NCBI GenBank assembly: GCA_041853585.1
Contig: JBGZSM010000069.1
Location: 19,139-83,138 of the forward strand
Length of the DNA stretch: 64,000 nucleotides
Direction of reading: 5' to 3'
DNA from: JAUNKE01 sp041853585
GTDB taxonomy: Bacteria > Bacillota > Clostridia > Peptostreptococcales > Filifactoraceae
The translations under genes were made by a program, and so were the position numbers. The notes under the pieces are model-generated. The model made no database searches. It had not been told where the DNA came from and saw only the letters and a program-made list of their open reading frames with translations. This document shows, piece by piece, positions 8,642 through 17,328 of the stretch. The first letter of the stretch is position 1, and each line of letters starts with the position of its first letter.

Positions 8642-9705
8642 CACAACCCCCTTTTCAAAAGCACATATTCATATCTTTTTTCAATCAGCTCATTGACATA
8701 GCTCTGCGTAATTTTTCCATCCCGCTGCAGAGCGCCGATACTCCCCAGTCCTGATTCTTTCAGCTCATTCATAATGCTCTGCACCAACACTTTACCCAAG
8801 CCCTGATGCTCCGGCAACACGCCCATGTAGAGCATCACATACTCTGTGGGATTTTTTCGAAGCCGCAAAATGCGAAGGATGTTCAGCGGATTGCTCGTAT
8901 GATAGACCGAATTGTTGTAATTCGGAATGCTGATGTAAAATCCGACCGCCTTTCCCCGATAATATGCCATCTTCACCATGCGCAAATCGACAATGGATTT
9001 GTAGCTTGCAAAATAGGTGCAAAAATCCTTTTTGGTAATGCTTTTGTAAATCGGAAAATCTTGATAAAGAATCGTTATCAGCTCATGGATTTCCGCCATC
9101 GTCTTATCCCAATCCCGCATCGACGGACTGACAATCTCATAGCCCTTTTGCACAAATTCATCATAACGGTTTCGGTACTTCTCCAGCTCAAAATCCTTCT
9201 CCACTCTTTTATATACCGACGAGATATAATGCTCCGCCACCGCAAATCCGTTTTGCAAAAACAATCGCTCATAATACTTCGGATTGTAAGGCTCTCCGGT
9301 GTAAGCTCTTTCGTCAAACAGATTTGTTTTCAATCGGTAGCCAATCCAAAAAGACGCATTTACCGGTCCGAGAATTTGCTTGAATCCGCACGACTTGGCA
9401 AAGGCGACCGCCTGCTCGAACAAAAATTTCGCCACTTCGTCTTCATCGACACATTCAAAGAATCCCAAATAAGCCGTGTCGTCATTCGGATAGACGGTAA
9501 AAGCAAAACGCGCCACGATTTCATTTCCTCGATAGATGCAGAATTTATGTAAGACAAAATATTTGCTCAGCGGATGCTCGCCGAGCAGCAAAGACTTCAG
9601 CTCTTTGTCATTCTGCATATTGCCGGAGCTCTCGTAAATTTTTTTGCTCAAAGAAATAAAATCTCGAATATACTTTTTCTCATCGGTAAACTCAATGCAT
9701 CTCAT
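8641..9705 (-). CDS. GNAT-fold acyltransferase-like protein
   Basis: A 354-residue protein. The C-terminal part has a GNAT acetyl-CoA motif: YMGVLPEHQGLGKVLVQSIM (residues about 295-314). The N-terminal half contains another GNAT-like stretch (VARFAFTVYP and later KSCGFKQILGPVNASFWIGY). It therefore resembles large N-acyltransferase-like proteins rather than 150-residue single-domain GNATs. Overlap with the following adenylating enzyme suggests that one activates an acyl group and the other transfers it. The ATG at 9705 has GGGAGG upstream; a TTG six codons earlier overlaps that site. The substrate is unknown. Confidence 0.75.
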   Translation of the reverse strand: MRCIEFTDEKKYIRDFISLSKKIYESSGNMQNDKELKSLLLGEHPLSKYFVLHKFCIYRGNEIVARFAFTVYPNDDTAYLGFFECVDEDEVAKFLFEQAVAFAKSCGFKQILGPVNASFWIGYRLKTNLFDERAYTGEPYNPKYYERLFLQNGFAVAEHYISSVYKRVEKDFELEKYRNRYDEFVQKGYEIVSPSMRDWDKTMAEIHELITILYQDFPIYKSITKKDFCTYFASYKSIVDLRMVKMAYYRGKAVGFYISIPNYNNSVYHTSNPLNILRILRLRKNPTEYVMLYMGVLPEHQGLGKVLVQSIMNELKESGLGSIGALQRDGKITQSYVNELIEKRYEYVLLKRGL

Positions 9706-10112
9706 CCCATCCTCCCGGCCCAAAAGCTCTTAGAGCTTCCGCCACTTTCCAGGCGTTTTTAATTTTTATTCATTGCTTGTGTTGTTCAATTCTATTATGC
9801 TGTTATCTTCCCGTTCTGTTCAGTTCCGCTCTGTTTTATTCTATTTTTTCTTTTCTTTTGTGTTATTCATCTTATCTTTTCAATTCTGTCTTGTTGTGTT
9901 GTGTTTAATTCTACTCTACTGTTCTATTTTCTTTTTTCTTTTTTTACTCTTTCTTTACTATATCACAAAGCAAATTTATTTTTCAAGTTGCAGCATATAA
10001 ATTGAAACATCGTTTCAAACAACTTTTCATTTTTCATTCCTAATCATATAAATCAAGAACGACAACATCCCATCCTGCCTCAAAAATTTTGCCATTAAAA
10101 AGCAATTTTGCA
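9706..10112. other. Gene-free region with long pyrimidine-rich tract
   Basis: No gene is visible. Roughly 9755-9975 is about 220 bases of almost pure T/C/G with very few A on the plus strand, made of repeating TTCT, TGTT and CTATT units. On the minus strand this is the A-rich leader of the acyltransferase gene. The rest is ordinary AT-rich spacer up to the allose operon terminator. Confidence 0.6.
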
Positions 10113-10150
10113 ATAAAAAACGGAAACTTCGACTCAACCGAAATTTCCGC
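10113..10150 (-). terminator. Terminator of the allose operon
   Basis: On the minus strand CGGAAATTTCG pairs with CGAAGTTTCCG (one G-U pair, 7-base loop) and is followed by TTTTTTATTG. It lies about 56 bases past the rpiB stop. Confidence 0.9.
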
Positions 10151-10205
10151 TTTCTAATTATTAAAGAATTCACTTGGGTTTTGCGAATCACAAATGATTT
10201 TTGTT

Positions 10206-10652
10206 TTATAACGCCTGTCCTTTGCTGAGCAAATCAATCTGCTCCACTCGCTTTTGATGTCTGCCGCCTTCGTAGTCCGTCTCAAGCCAAATTTTGACAA
10301 TCATCTTCGCAAGCTCTTCTCCAATCACTCGTGAGCCGAATGCCAAAATATTGGTGTCGTTATGCTCTCTGGAAAGTTTTGCCGAATACGGCTCACTGCA
10401 AACCACCGCACGAATGCCGTCTATCTTATTGGCGGCGATTGAAATGCCGACCCCTGTTCCGCAAATCAAAATTCCTTTTTCACATTCTCCCGAGGTTACC
10501 GCTTTGGCGACCTTCTCAGCGTAAATCGGATAATCGGTGCGCTCTTCATTATGCGTTCCGAAATCCCGATATGCCACTCCCCATTCTTCAAGCTGCTTTA
10601 TAATTTTTGATTTCATTTCATAACCGGCATGGTCACTTCCTATTGCAATCAT
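10206..10652 (-). CDS. rpiB: Ribose-5-phosphate / allose-6-phosphate isomerase
   Basis: The 148-residue protein begins MIAIGSDHAGYEMK and has ICGTGVGISIAANK with the catalytic Cys of RpiB-type isomerases, plus HNDTNILAFGSR. The family interconverts aldose and ketose phosphates in the cytoplasm. In this operon, after allose kinase and before allulose-6-phosphate epimerase action, the likely reaction is D-allose 6-phosphate to D-allulose 6-phosphate, as E. coli RpiB/AlsI does. Eight bases separate it from the kinase gene, with ribosome site GGAGGAG. It is the last gene of the operon. Confidence 0.93.
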   Translation of the reverse strand: MIAIGSDHAGYEMKSKIIKQLEEWGVAYRDFGTHNEERTDYPIYAEKVAKAVTSGECEKGILICGTGVGISIAANKIDGIRAVVCSEPYSAKLSREHNDTNILAFGSRVIGEELAKMIVKIWLETDYEGGRHQKRVEQIDLLSKGQAL

Positions 10653-10660
10653 AACTCCTC

Positions 10661-11569
10661 CTATAATCTGCCGAGCTGTTTATATCCATAGATCCCCGCC
10701 CCGATAACACCGCTTTGTTGATTCGCTTGCGAATAGTTGAACGAAAGGGTATCATGCGGATAAGGCTTGCGTGTGTGCTTGAGCACAAATTTTTCCAAAA
10801 GTGCTTTTGGAAAATTTTTCATAGCGAGCACGCCCCCGCCCAATATGATATGGTCCGGGTCAAAAATATTGATCTCGGATGCAATCGGAGCCGATAAATT
10901 CTCGATAAAGGCGATGATTTTTTCATCCTTCGATTTCAAAGTAAAAATATCATCGATTGCGATGTCCGAAAAATATTTTTTGTGGATTTCCTGCAAATAC
11001 TTGCCTGACGCATAACCTTCCATGCAGCCTTGATTTCCACAAGAGCATAATTTGTCATCGCCGAGTACGACGGTATGGCCGAGTTCGCCCGCAACTCCGT
11101 TTTTTCCAACGAGCAAGCCGCCGCCAACTTGAATCGCATTGCCGAAACCGGTGCCGATATAAAATCCGAGCACGATTTTTTGCTTGTCGAATTTTTTTTC
11201 AAACATGTCATATTCAAAAATCAGATTGACATCCTTCTCCAAAAAAACGGGTTGCTCAAAATATTTTCCAAGTCCGTCTACGACCGGCATATTGTCCAAT
11301 CCTGCAATATTGGGTGTCGAAAGTACGATTTTGCGCTCTCTGTCAATCGTCGAGGGAAAACCCGCCACAATCGCTTCGATTCGATAGTCCTGATGATGAG
11401 CGATGTATTCCCGGATTTGCTCCGCCAACGACTGGACGGGATTCTTTCCGAACACTTCGGCACTTTTTTTCATTACAAAATGCTCCAGATTCCCGCCTTC
11501 ATCGACCATCCCAAATCGAACATTGGTTCCTCCGATATCAAATCCCAATATTCTCGCGTTATCTTTCAT
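10661..11569 (-). CDS. alsK: ROK-family sugar kinase, probable D-allose kinase
   Basis: A 302-residue ROK kinase: ATP-binding GFDIGGTNVRFG at the N-terminus, catalytic region EKDVNLIFEYD, then GVAGELGHTVV and the zinc-binding CSCGNQGCMEGYAS. Full length for the family. ROK kinases phosphorylate hexoses at C6. The operon also encodes a D-allulose-6-phosphate epimerase and an RpiB isomerase, so D-allose is the most economical substrate. Glucokinase or N-acetylmannosamine kinase activity cannot be excluded from sequence alone. Confidence 0.85.
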   Translation of the reverse strand: MKDNARILGFDIGGTNVRFGMVDEGGNLEHFVMKKSAEVFGKNPVQSLAEQIREYIAHHQDYRIEAIVAGFPSTIDRERKIVLSTPNIAGLDNMPVVDGLGKYFEQPVFLEKDVNLIFEYDMFEKKFDKQKIVLGFYIGTGFGNAIQVGGGLLVGKNGVAGELGHTVVLGDDKLCSCGNQGCMEGYASGKYLQEIHKKYFSDIAIDDIFTLKSKDEKIIAFIENLSAPIASEINIFDPDHIILGGGVLAMKNFPKALLEKFVLKHTRKPYPHDTLSFNYSQANQQSGVIGAGIYGYKQLGRL

Positions 11570-11576
11570 AATTCCT

Positions 11577-12251
11577 CTACATTGTTTCTTTCTTAAAAAT
11601 TTCTTCCATCTTATCGTATGCTCTGTTCAAATCTTCATCCAGGCTGAACAATCCCGAGCTTCCTACGATAAAAACTTCCGCTCCCGCTTCATGCAGTCTC
11701 TTGAAAGTTCTCTGATTGGCAGAGCCGTCGATTTCCAATAAGAAATTCAATCCTTTTTCTTCTTTATATCTCTTCGCTTCTTTGATTTTATCCAGCATTT
11801 CCGGAATAAAAGGCTGACCGGCAAATCCCGGATCTACCGTCATAATCGTCAACTTGTCAATCAAATGGATATAATGCTTGATATAGTCCAGCGGCGTCGC
11901 CGGATTGATGACGATGCCGACCTTCGCTCCCGCATTTTTAATCAGATTGATGATTCGAAACGCGTCCTTATTGATGGTTTCCGCATGAGGACAAATATAG
12001 CTCGCGCCGGCTTTTGCCAATTCCTCAATATAGTCGGACGGATACTCCGTCATCAGATGAACATCGATTGGAATCTTTGTCACCTTGCTGATTGCCTCCA
12101 CGAACATCGGCGACAGAGTAATATTTTTTACATAATGTCCGTCCATGATATCGACATGTAGCATATCTGCCCGCTCATTCAAAATTTCAAGTTGCTCCTT
12201 GAGTTTGAGCAAATCCATACACATCAGTGATACGGAAAATTGTGCTTTCAT
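11577..12251 (-). CDS. alsE: D-allulose-6-phosphate 3-epimerase
   Basis: The 224-residue TIM barrel belongs to the ribulose-phosphate 3-epimerase family: LHVDIMDGHYVKNITLSP, DVHLM, IMTVDPGFAGQPFIPEMLDK and LLEIDGS carry the metal-binding His and catalytic Asp residues. The N-terminal SLMCMDLLKLKEQ and the PFIPEMLDK stretch match E. coli AlsE more closely than Rpe. It converts D-allulose 6-phosphate to fructose 6-phosphate. The ATG at 12251 has an AAAAGGAG ribosome site. The 154-base gap before the permease gene is longer than others in the operon. Confidence 0.88.
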   Translation of the reverse strand: MKAQFSVSLMCMDLLKLKEQLEILNERADMLHVDIMDGHYVKNITLSPMFVEAISKVTKIPIDVHLMTEYPSDYIEELAKAGASYICPHAETINKDAFRIINLIKNAGAKVGIVINPATPLDYIKHYIHLIDKLTIMTVDPGFAGQPFIPEMLDKIKEAKRYKEEKGLNFLLEIDGSANQRTFKRLHEAGAEVFIVGSSGLFSLDEDLNRAYDKMEEIFKKETM

Positions 12252-12405
12252 TCTTTTCTCCTTTTGAAACTTCTGAAACCGATTCAAAATCAATCGCAGA
12301 ATATTTTTCTATTATTTTAAGCCGCTCAACCGAATCTTCGATTGAGGGCGACTTTACAAAACTGAATCTTGCAATTCGCTGCAAAAATCCGCTCATAATT
12401 TCGAT

Positions 12406-13365
12406 TTATTCTTTCACTTTGATTCCCGCAAACACTCTTTCCAGCGTAACCACTCCGATAATCAGCGAGCCCATGACGATTTGCTGATAATAGGTCGGTA
12501 CGGAAAGCATATTGAGGCCATTGCTGATGGCTCCGATGATAATTCCTCCGACAACCACCTTCATCACGACCCCTTTCCCTCCGAAAAAGCTCGTTCCTCC
12601 GATGATGGCGGATGCGATGGCAAAAGTTTCATATCCCGTTGCCGCGAGCGGTTCCGCAGAACCAAGTCTTGCAGTAAATACGACTCCGGCAATCCCTGCA
12701 CAAACTCCCGAAATAATAAATACAATCAGCGTGTGCAAATTTACATTGATTCCGGAATACCAAGCCGCTTCTTTATTGCCGCCCATCGCATAAATATTTC
12801 TGCCCAATCGCGTTTTGGTCGTCAAGAAAGTAAGCACCAATCCGACGAACAGCGCAATCAATACCGGAATGGGAACGGGGCCGAGCCATCCCGCAACCAA
12901 TTTGCCGAAGGCGGGCGGAAATTTGAACACCGGCGATGCGTTGGAGATGATGAGTGTCAACCCTCGATAAATTGACAGAGTCCCCAGCGTAATGATGAAG
13001 GGATGCAGTTTCGTGACATTTACCAAAAAACCGTTGAACGCTCCCAAAAGTGCCCCGAGCAAAATACCGCCGATCAAAATCGCAACAATCGGATGCCAGC
13101 CGAACACCATCAACTTTGCCGTCACCATGCCTGTCAGCGCAATGATGGAACCGACGGAAAGATCGATGCCGGCAATGAGGATCGCAAAAAACTCCCCGCA
13201 GGCAATCAATATCGTCACCGAACTTTGCAACAGAATCTGCACAAAATTCCCCTTTGTAAAAAATGTTTCAGGAGAAATCAATCCGAACACGATAACCATC
13301 ACAATGAGAATAGCAAAAGTTCCGTATTTCTCCCAAATCTGACTGAACTCGATTTTTTTCTTCAT
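12406..13365 (-). CDS. alsC: Allose/ribose-type ABC transporter permease
   Basis: A 319-residue polytopic membrane protein of the RbsC/AlsC family. It has the EAA-like loop GIDLSVGSIIALTGM, LHPFIITLGTLSIYRGLTLII, LGRNIYAMGGNKEAAWYSGI and IASAIIGGTSFFGGKG. It forms the homodimeric channel used with AlsA and AlsB. Nine bases separate it from alsA, with GGAGGAG before its ATG. The C-terminus is complete. Confidence 0.92.
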   Translation of the reverse strand: MKKKIEFSQIWEKYGTFAILIVMVIVFGLISPETFFTKGNFVQILLQSSVTILIACGEFFAILIAGIDLSVGSIIALTGMVTAKLMVFGWHPIVAILIGGILLGALLGAFNGFLVNVTKLHPFIITLGTLSIYRGLTLIISNASPVFKFPPAFGKLVAGWLGPVPIPVLIALFVGLVLTFLTTKTRLGRNIYAMGGNKEAAWYSGINVNLHTLIVFIISGVCAGIAGVVFTARLGSAEPLAATGYETFAIASAIIGGTSFFGGKGVVMKVVVGGIIIGAISNGLNMLSVPTYYQQIVMGSLIIGVVTLERVFAGIKVKE

Positions 13366-13373
13366 CTCTCCTC

Positions 13374-14882
13374 CTAACTCGTTGCCAGCTCCATAATTTT
13401 TTCTTCCGTAATGCCGTCGCCCGACAAAGTGCCTTGAATTTTCCCCTTGTTGAAAACAACTACGCGGTCACAGATCGAAAGCAATTCCGGAAGCTCCGAC
13501 GAAACCATGATGACGACTTTTCCGGAATCGGCAAGCTCTCGCATGATGCGATAAATCTCCGACTTGCTTCCGATATCGATTCCTTTTGTCGGCTCATCAA
13601 AAATCAGCATTTTCGCATCCGACGCCATCCATTTTCCGATGATGACCTTCTGCTGATTGCCGCCCGAAAGTTCGGTAATGTTTTGCTTGACCGATCGCGC
13701 CTTCACGCTGAGATTGCTCGTTTGAGCGCTCGCTATGTCAAAATCATTTTTGCGATTGATAATTCCTCCGATACCGCCCTTCGTCGAATCTTTGATACCG
13801 CGAATAAAAGTGATATTTTCCTCAATCGTAAAATTGTGAAAAAATCCCGTTTCTCGCCGATTTTCCGTCAAAAGTCCGATACCGCTTTTGATAACCTGAT
13901 ACGGATTTTTGTTATTGACCGCCTCCTTATATAGAAAGATTTTTCCGGAAGATAGCGGCACCGCTCCGAAAATCGCCTCCATCAATTCGGTTCTTCCCGA
14001 GCCGACCAAACCCGCAAATCCGAGAATTTCTCCTTTTTTAACAAAAAAGCTGACATCCTTTACTTTTTCATCGCGTCTCGTTATATTCTTCGCTTCAAAA
14101 ATTATTTCACTCTGCTCGAAATCATGATCCGACATATAGCGATTTTGAACCTCACGGCCGACCATCATCTTTATCAACTCATTGATTTCGACATTCTCAA
14201 TTTCACGCGTACCGACATATTTTCCGTCTTTGAGTACGGAAACTCTCGTGCCGATTTTTTTCAGCTCGTCCATCTTGTGCGAAATATAGACGATGCCATG
14301 TCCTTCTTTTTGCAAAGTGCGTATAATTTCAAATAATTTTTCCACCTCTTCATTCGTAAGCGATGAAGTTGGCTCATCCATAATAATCACTTTGGCGTCG
14401 AAGGCAATCGCCTTTGCAATTTCAACCACTTGCTTTTCGGAAATGCTGAGCGTTTCGACAAGGGTTTCGGGATTTTTGTTCAGACCGAGCTTTTTCAAAA
14501 TTTCACTCGCTCTCCTATTCATCCTTTCCATGTCCACGATTTCGATGCCGAATTTCTTCTTGGTCAATAACTTGCCCATAAAGATATTTTCGGTAATCGA
14601 AAGCTGTCCGCATAAGCTTAACTCTTGGTAGATGATGCTGATTCCATGCTCAAAGGATTCTTTCGGTGTCAATCGGGAATAGTGCTTTCCTTCGATAATG
14701 ATTTCTCCGCTTGTCGGCTCATAGGCTCCGCTCAGAATTTTCATCAGCGTGGATTTGCCCGCTCCATTTTCTCCAAGAAGGATATGCACTTCGCCCTGCT
14801 CAACCGTAAAACTGATATTTTCAAGTGCGACGACACCCGGAAATGTTTTGGTAATATTCTTCATCTCAACCAAGGTTTTCAT
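13374..14882 (-). CDS. alsA: Allose/ribose-type ABC transporter ATP-binding protein
   Basis: The 502-residue protein contains two ATPase domains, as in RbsA/AlsA. The first has Walker A GENGAGKST, signature LSISEKQ and Walker B VIIMDEPTSSL. The second has a weaker GLVGSGRTE in place of Walker A, signature LSGGNQQK and LIFDEPTKGIDIG. This asymmetry is normal for sugar CUT2 transporters. It energises import through AlsC. A hairpin separates it from the binding-protein gene upstream, which should lower its expression relative to AlsB. Confidence 0.93.
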   Translation of the reverse strand: MKTLVEMKNITKTFPGVVALENISFTVEQGEVHILLGENGAGKSTLMKILSGAYEPTSGEIIIEGKHYSRLTPKESFEHGISIIYQELSLCGQLSITENIFMGKLLTKKKFGIEIVDMERMNRRASEILKKLGLNKNPETLVETLSISEKQVVEIAKAIAFDAKVIIMDEPTSSLTNEEVEKLFEIIRTLQKEGHGIVYISHKMDELKKIGTRVSVLKDGKYVGTREIENVEINELIKMMVGREVQNRYMSDHDFEQSEIIFEAKNITRRDEKVKDVSFFVKKGEILGFAGLVGSGRTELMEAIFGAVPLSSGKIFLYKEAVNNKNPYQVIKSGIGLLTENRRETGFFHNFTIEENITFIRGIKDSTKGGIGGIINRKNDFDIASAQTSNLSVKARSVKQNITELSGGNQQKVIIGKWMASDAKMLIFDEPTKGIDIGSKSEIYRIMRELADSGKVVIMVSSELPELLSICDRVVVFNKGKIQGTLSGDGITEEKIMELATS

Positions 14883-14937
14883 AATCCATTCCTCTCATTA
14901 ACATCAAATTGTGCCATGCACAATCAAGCTCAATCAA

Positions 14938-14972
14938 AAGAGGGTTGTCCATCCCAGACAACGGACAACCCT
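14938..14972 (-). terminator. Intercistronic hairpin between alsB and alsA
   Basis: A perfect 10-bp stem (AGGGTTGTCC and its complement) with a 12-base loop, followed on the minus strand by CTCTTTTG. A partial terminator or RNA-stabilising hairpin at this place is the usual way to make more binding protein than transporter. Confidence 0.75.
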
Positions 14973-14978
14973 TTGCAG

Positions 14979-15977
14979 TTACTCTTTTGTTATCAAATTT
15001 GATTCTACCGGTGTAGCTTCCGGAATCGCCATCGGATCCATCGCCGGCTTATCTTGCAATGCTTTGTGCAAAAGTCGAAGTGACTCCGCTCCGATTTCCG
15101 CCGGATCCTGCGCAACCGTTGCCGCCATGCCGTCCGCTTGGATGGATTCGATTGCCTCCGGTGCTCCGTCCGTTCCTACAACCATAATCTGTCCTTTTTT
15201 GCCGGCATTTTCAACCGCTTGTTGCGCACCGAGCGCCATCGTGTCGTTGCATGCATAGATAGCAACCAAGTCCGGATTTTTTGTAATCATATTGGTTGCA
15301 ACATCCAATGCCTTCGCTCTGTCCCAATCAGCCGGTTGACTATCCACCAATTCAAATTTATCATTCGCTTTGAACACGCCGGTTGCTCCGTCTCTTCTGT
15401 CATTTCCGGATGCATTTCCCGCTTTTCCTTCAATGATGGCAACTTTACCGCCTTCCGGATTCTTCTCCACGATAAAATCCGCAGCCTTTGCACCCACCGC
15501 AACATTATCCGTTGTTACAAAGAACAAAATGCTTCCGCCAAGTCCCTGAAGCTGCTCCACATCGATTTTTTCATCAATGTTTCCGACATAGATTCCTTTT
15601 TTGTTTGCCTCTGCAATCGCATTGTTCAAGTTTGCCGGTGACAAAGGTGCAATACCGATTGCTTTGTAATTTTTAGAAATTGCCGTTTCAACCAGATTCA
15701 ACTGACCTTGCAAATCATCTTCTGATTGTGCGGCGTAAATATCCACTTTGATTCCTAACGCTTCCGCCTCAGCCTCAATGCCTTCCTTCATTTCAACCCA
15801 GAACGGATTTGCCAAAGTTTTAAGTACAATGGCAATTTCAGCACCCTCTTCTGTTGTTTCAGCCGGCGGTGTCGTATTTCCATTCGTTCCTTCGGATGTC
15901 TTCGCTCCGCATCCCGTTAGCACAAGCATTCCAGCTAATAGTAAGCTGAAAACTCCTTTTGCAAATTTGCTCTTCAT
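14979..15977 (-). CDS. alsB: Allose/ribose-type substrate-binding lipoprotein
   Basis: A 332-residue periplasmic-binding-protein type I lipoprotein: signal ending LVLTGCG (lipobox Cys about residue 23), then EIAIVLKTLANPFWVEMKEG, IDEKID, GKAGNASGNDRRDG, IYACNDTMALGAQQA and VVGTDGAPEAI. These match RbsB/AlsB. It captures the sugar outside the membrane and hands it to AlsC. It is the first structural gene of the operon, with GGAGG before its ATG and an operator-like palindrome about 60 bases upstream. Confidence 0.92.
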   Translation of the reverse strand: MKSKFAKGVFSLLLAGMLVLTGCGAKTSEGTNGNTTPPAETTEEGAEIAIVLKTLANPFWVEMKEGIEAEAEALGIKVDIYAAQSEDDLQGQLNLVETAISKNYKAIGIAPLSPANLNNAIAEANKKGIYVGNIDEKIDVEQLQGLGGSILFFVTTDNVAVGAKAADFIVEKNPEGGKVAIIEGKAGNASGNDRRDGATGVFKANDKFELVDSQPADWDRAKALDVATNMITKNPDLVAIYACNDTMALGAQQAVENAGKKGQIMVVGTDGAPEAIESIQADGMAATVAQDPAEIGAESLRLLHKALQDKPAMDPMAIPEATPVESNLITKE

Positions 15978-16033
15978 AAAGTACCTCCAAAAATTTTTCT
16001 ATGATAAATTCTTTGAAAAGAATTTCATCCGAT

Positions 16034-16045
16034 GTAATCGTTTAC
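16034..16045. promoter_or_regulatory. LacI-family operator upstream of alsB
   Basis: The 12-mer GTAATCGTTTAC has the central CG of LacI-family operators. It occurs again, exactly, upstream of the repressor gene. Position between repressor and alsB suggests control of the allose genes. Confidence 0.7.
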
Positions 16046-16061
16046 GCATCCAAAGAGAAGC

Positions 16062-17060
16062 TTAGCAGCTCTCTCTTCTTATCAAGGTCACCGGTGTGTG
16101 ATAAGTTTTGATTTCAATATCCTGACCATTCATCATCTCCATTAAAAGATGCACCGCTTCCTCCGCCATTTTGTAAAAATCCTGCGAAATCGTCGTAATC
16201 GGCAAGGATGAAAATTTGGAAATTGAAATATTGTCAAAGCCTACAACCTTGACATCGTCCGGTAATTTTCTTCCGCTCTCTCGAAGTGCATCAATTGCAC
16301 CAAGCGCCATCCAATCCGTCGTTGCAAAAACGCCGTCAAATTCGACGCCCTGCGCAATCAACTTTTTCATACCTTCCTTCGCCGATTGATAACTGATAGG
16401 ATAAACGCGCATCACCAATTTCTCATCGACTTCGATTCCCGCTTTCTTGAGTGCAAAACAATATCCTTGGTAACGATCTTGAATGGTCGATATCTGTCTT
16501 TCGTCACGAATCAGCACAATTTTTTTGCAGCCTTTGGCAAGCAGTTCTTCCGTCGCCATAATCCCGCCGCGAAAATTGTCGGATTCGATTACGATATTTT
16601 TTTGGTCACTCGGAATCGTACGGTCGATGAAAATCGTCGGCACGCGCGCCAAATTATCCGACTTGGAAACTTTTCCCGACAGATAAATCAATCCGTCCAC
16701 TCCTTTGGAGCATAAATCCCAATAATATTTGTTTTCAATTTCCTCCGATTCGTCGGTGTTGCAGATAAATGCGGTATATCCTTTTTGAAACAACAACATC
16801 TCCAATTCTCGTACGATGGATGAAAAAAATTCATTCGTAATATCCGGAATGATGATGCCGATGCTCTTGCTGACATTGGTACGCAAACCTTTTGCAATCA
16901 TGTTGGGTTTGTAATTGTACTTTTTTATAATGTCCAACACCTTGCGCTCGGTCTCCGCAGAAAATCGACCGTTCCCGTTGATGACGCGAGAAACCGTCGC
17001 CACCGAAACGCCCGCCAACTCGGATATCGTCTTTATCGATAATTTCGTAGAATTTTTCAT
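16062..17060 (-). CDS. LacI-family repressor of the allose operon
   Basis: The N-terminal helix-turn-helix reads KTISELAGVSVATVSRVING, followed by the hinge and a periplasmic-binding-protein-like sensor domain (IGIIIPDITNEFFSSIVREL, DGVFATTDWMALGAIDALRE, DDVKVVGFDNISIS). At 332 residues from the ATG at 17060 it is of normal length. AAAGGGG directly abuts that ATG, so a TTG nine codons upstream, behind AGAAAGAG, is a real alternative start. It is divergent from nothing: it reads into alsB and shares the operator motif both before itself and before alsB, so autoregulation is likely. Confidence 0.9.
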   Translation of the reverse strand: MKNSTKLSIKTISELAGVSVATVSRVINGNGRFSAETERKVLDIIKKYNYKPNMIAKGLRTNVSKSIGIIIPDITNEFFSSIVRELEMLLFQKGYTAFICNTDESEEIENKYYWDLCSKGVDGLIYLSGKVSKSDNLARVPTIFIDRTIPSDQKNIVIESDNFRGGIMATEELLAKGCKKIVLIRDERQISTIQDRYQGYCFALKKAGIEVDEKLVMRVYPISYQSAKEGMKKLIAQGVEFDGVFATTDWMALGAIDALRESGRKLPDDVKVVGFDNISISKFSSLPITTISQDFYKMAEEAVHLLMEMMNGQDIEIKTYHTPVTLIRRESC

Positions 17061-17197
17061 CCCCTTTGAGGATTGCTTTTCCAATCTAATCACTCTTTCT
17101 ATCTTTCTATTGTTGTTTGCCGATTGGGCAAACAACTCCGGCAAATAAAATCGGTTTGCTGTCCGATTTCATTTTTGCGATTCTCAATTTCGCATGA

Positions 17198-17209
17198 GTA
17201 ATCGTTTAC
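17198..17209. promoter_or_regulatory. LacI-family operator upstream of the repressor gene
   Basis: Exact second copy of GTAATCGTTTAC, here extended to a better palindrome (AGTAATCGTTTACATG), about 140 bases before the repressor start. Supports autoregulation. Confidence 0.65.
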
Positions 17210-17328
17210 ATGTATTATACAATAGAAAAGCGTTCTTTGCAATCATTTTTTGACCGCAGAACGCTTTTGCCATTTTGACTGCAATCCCGCGAGGATTACA
17301 AGCCGTTCTTATTCAAAAATTTGATGAA

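Noticed and set aside
12187..12396. 69-codon frame between alsC and alsE
   Set aside because: It has no ribosome site, no recognisable motif and runs into alsE in another frame.
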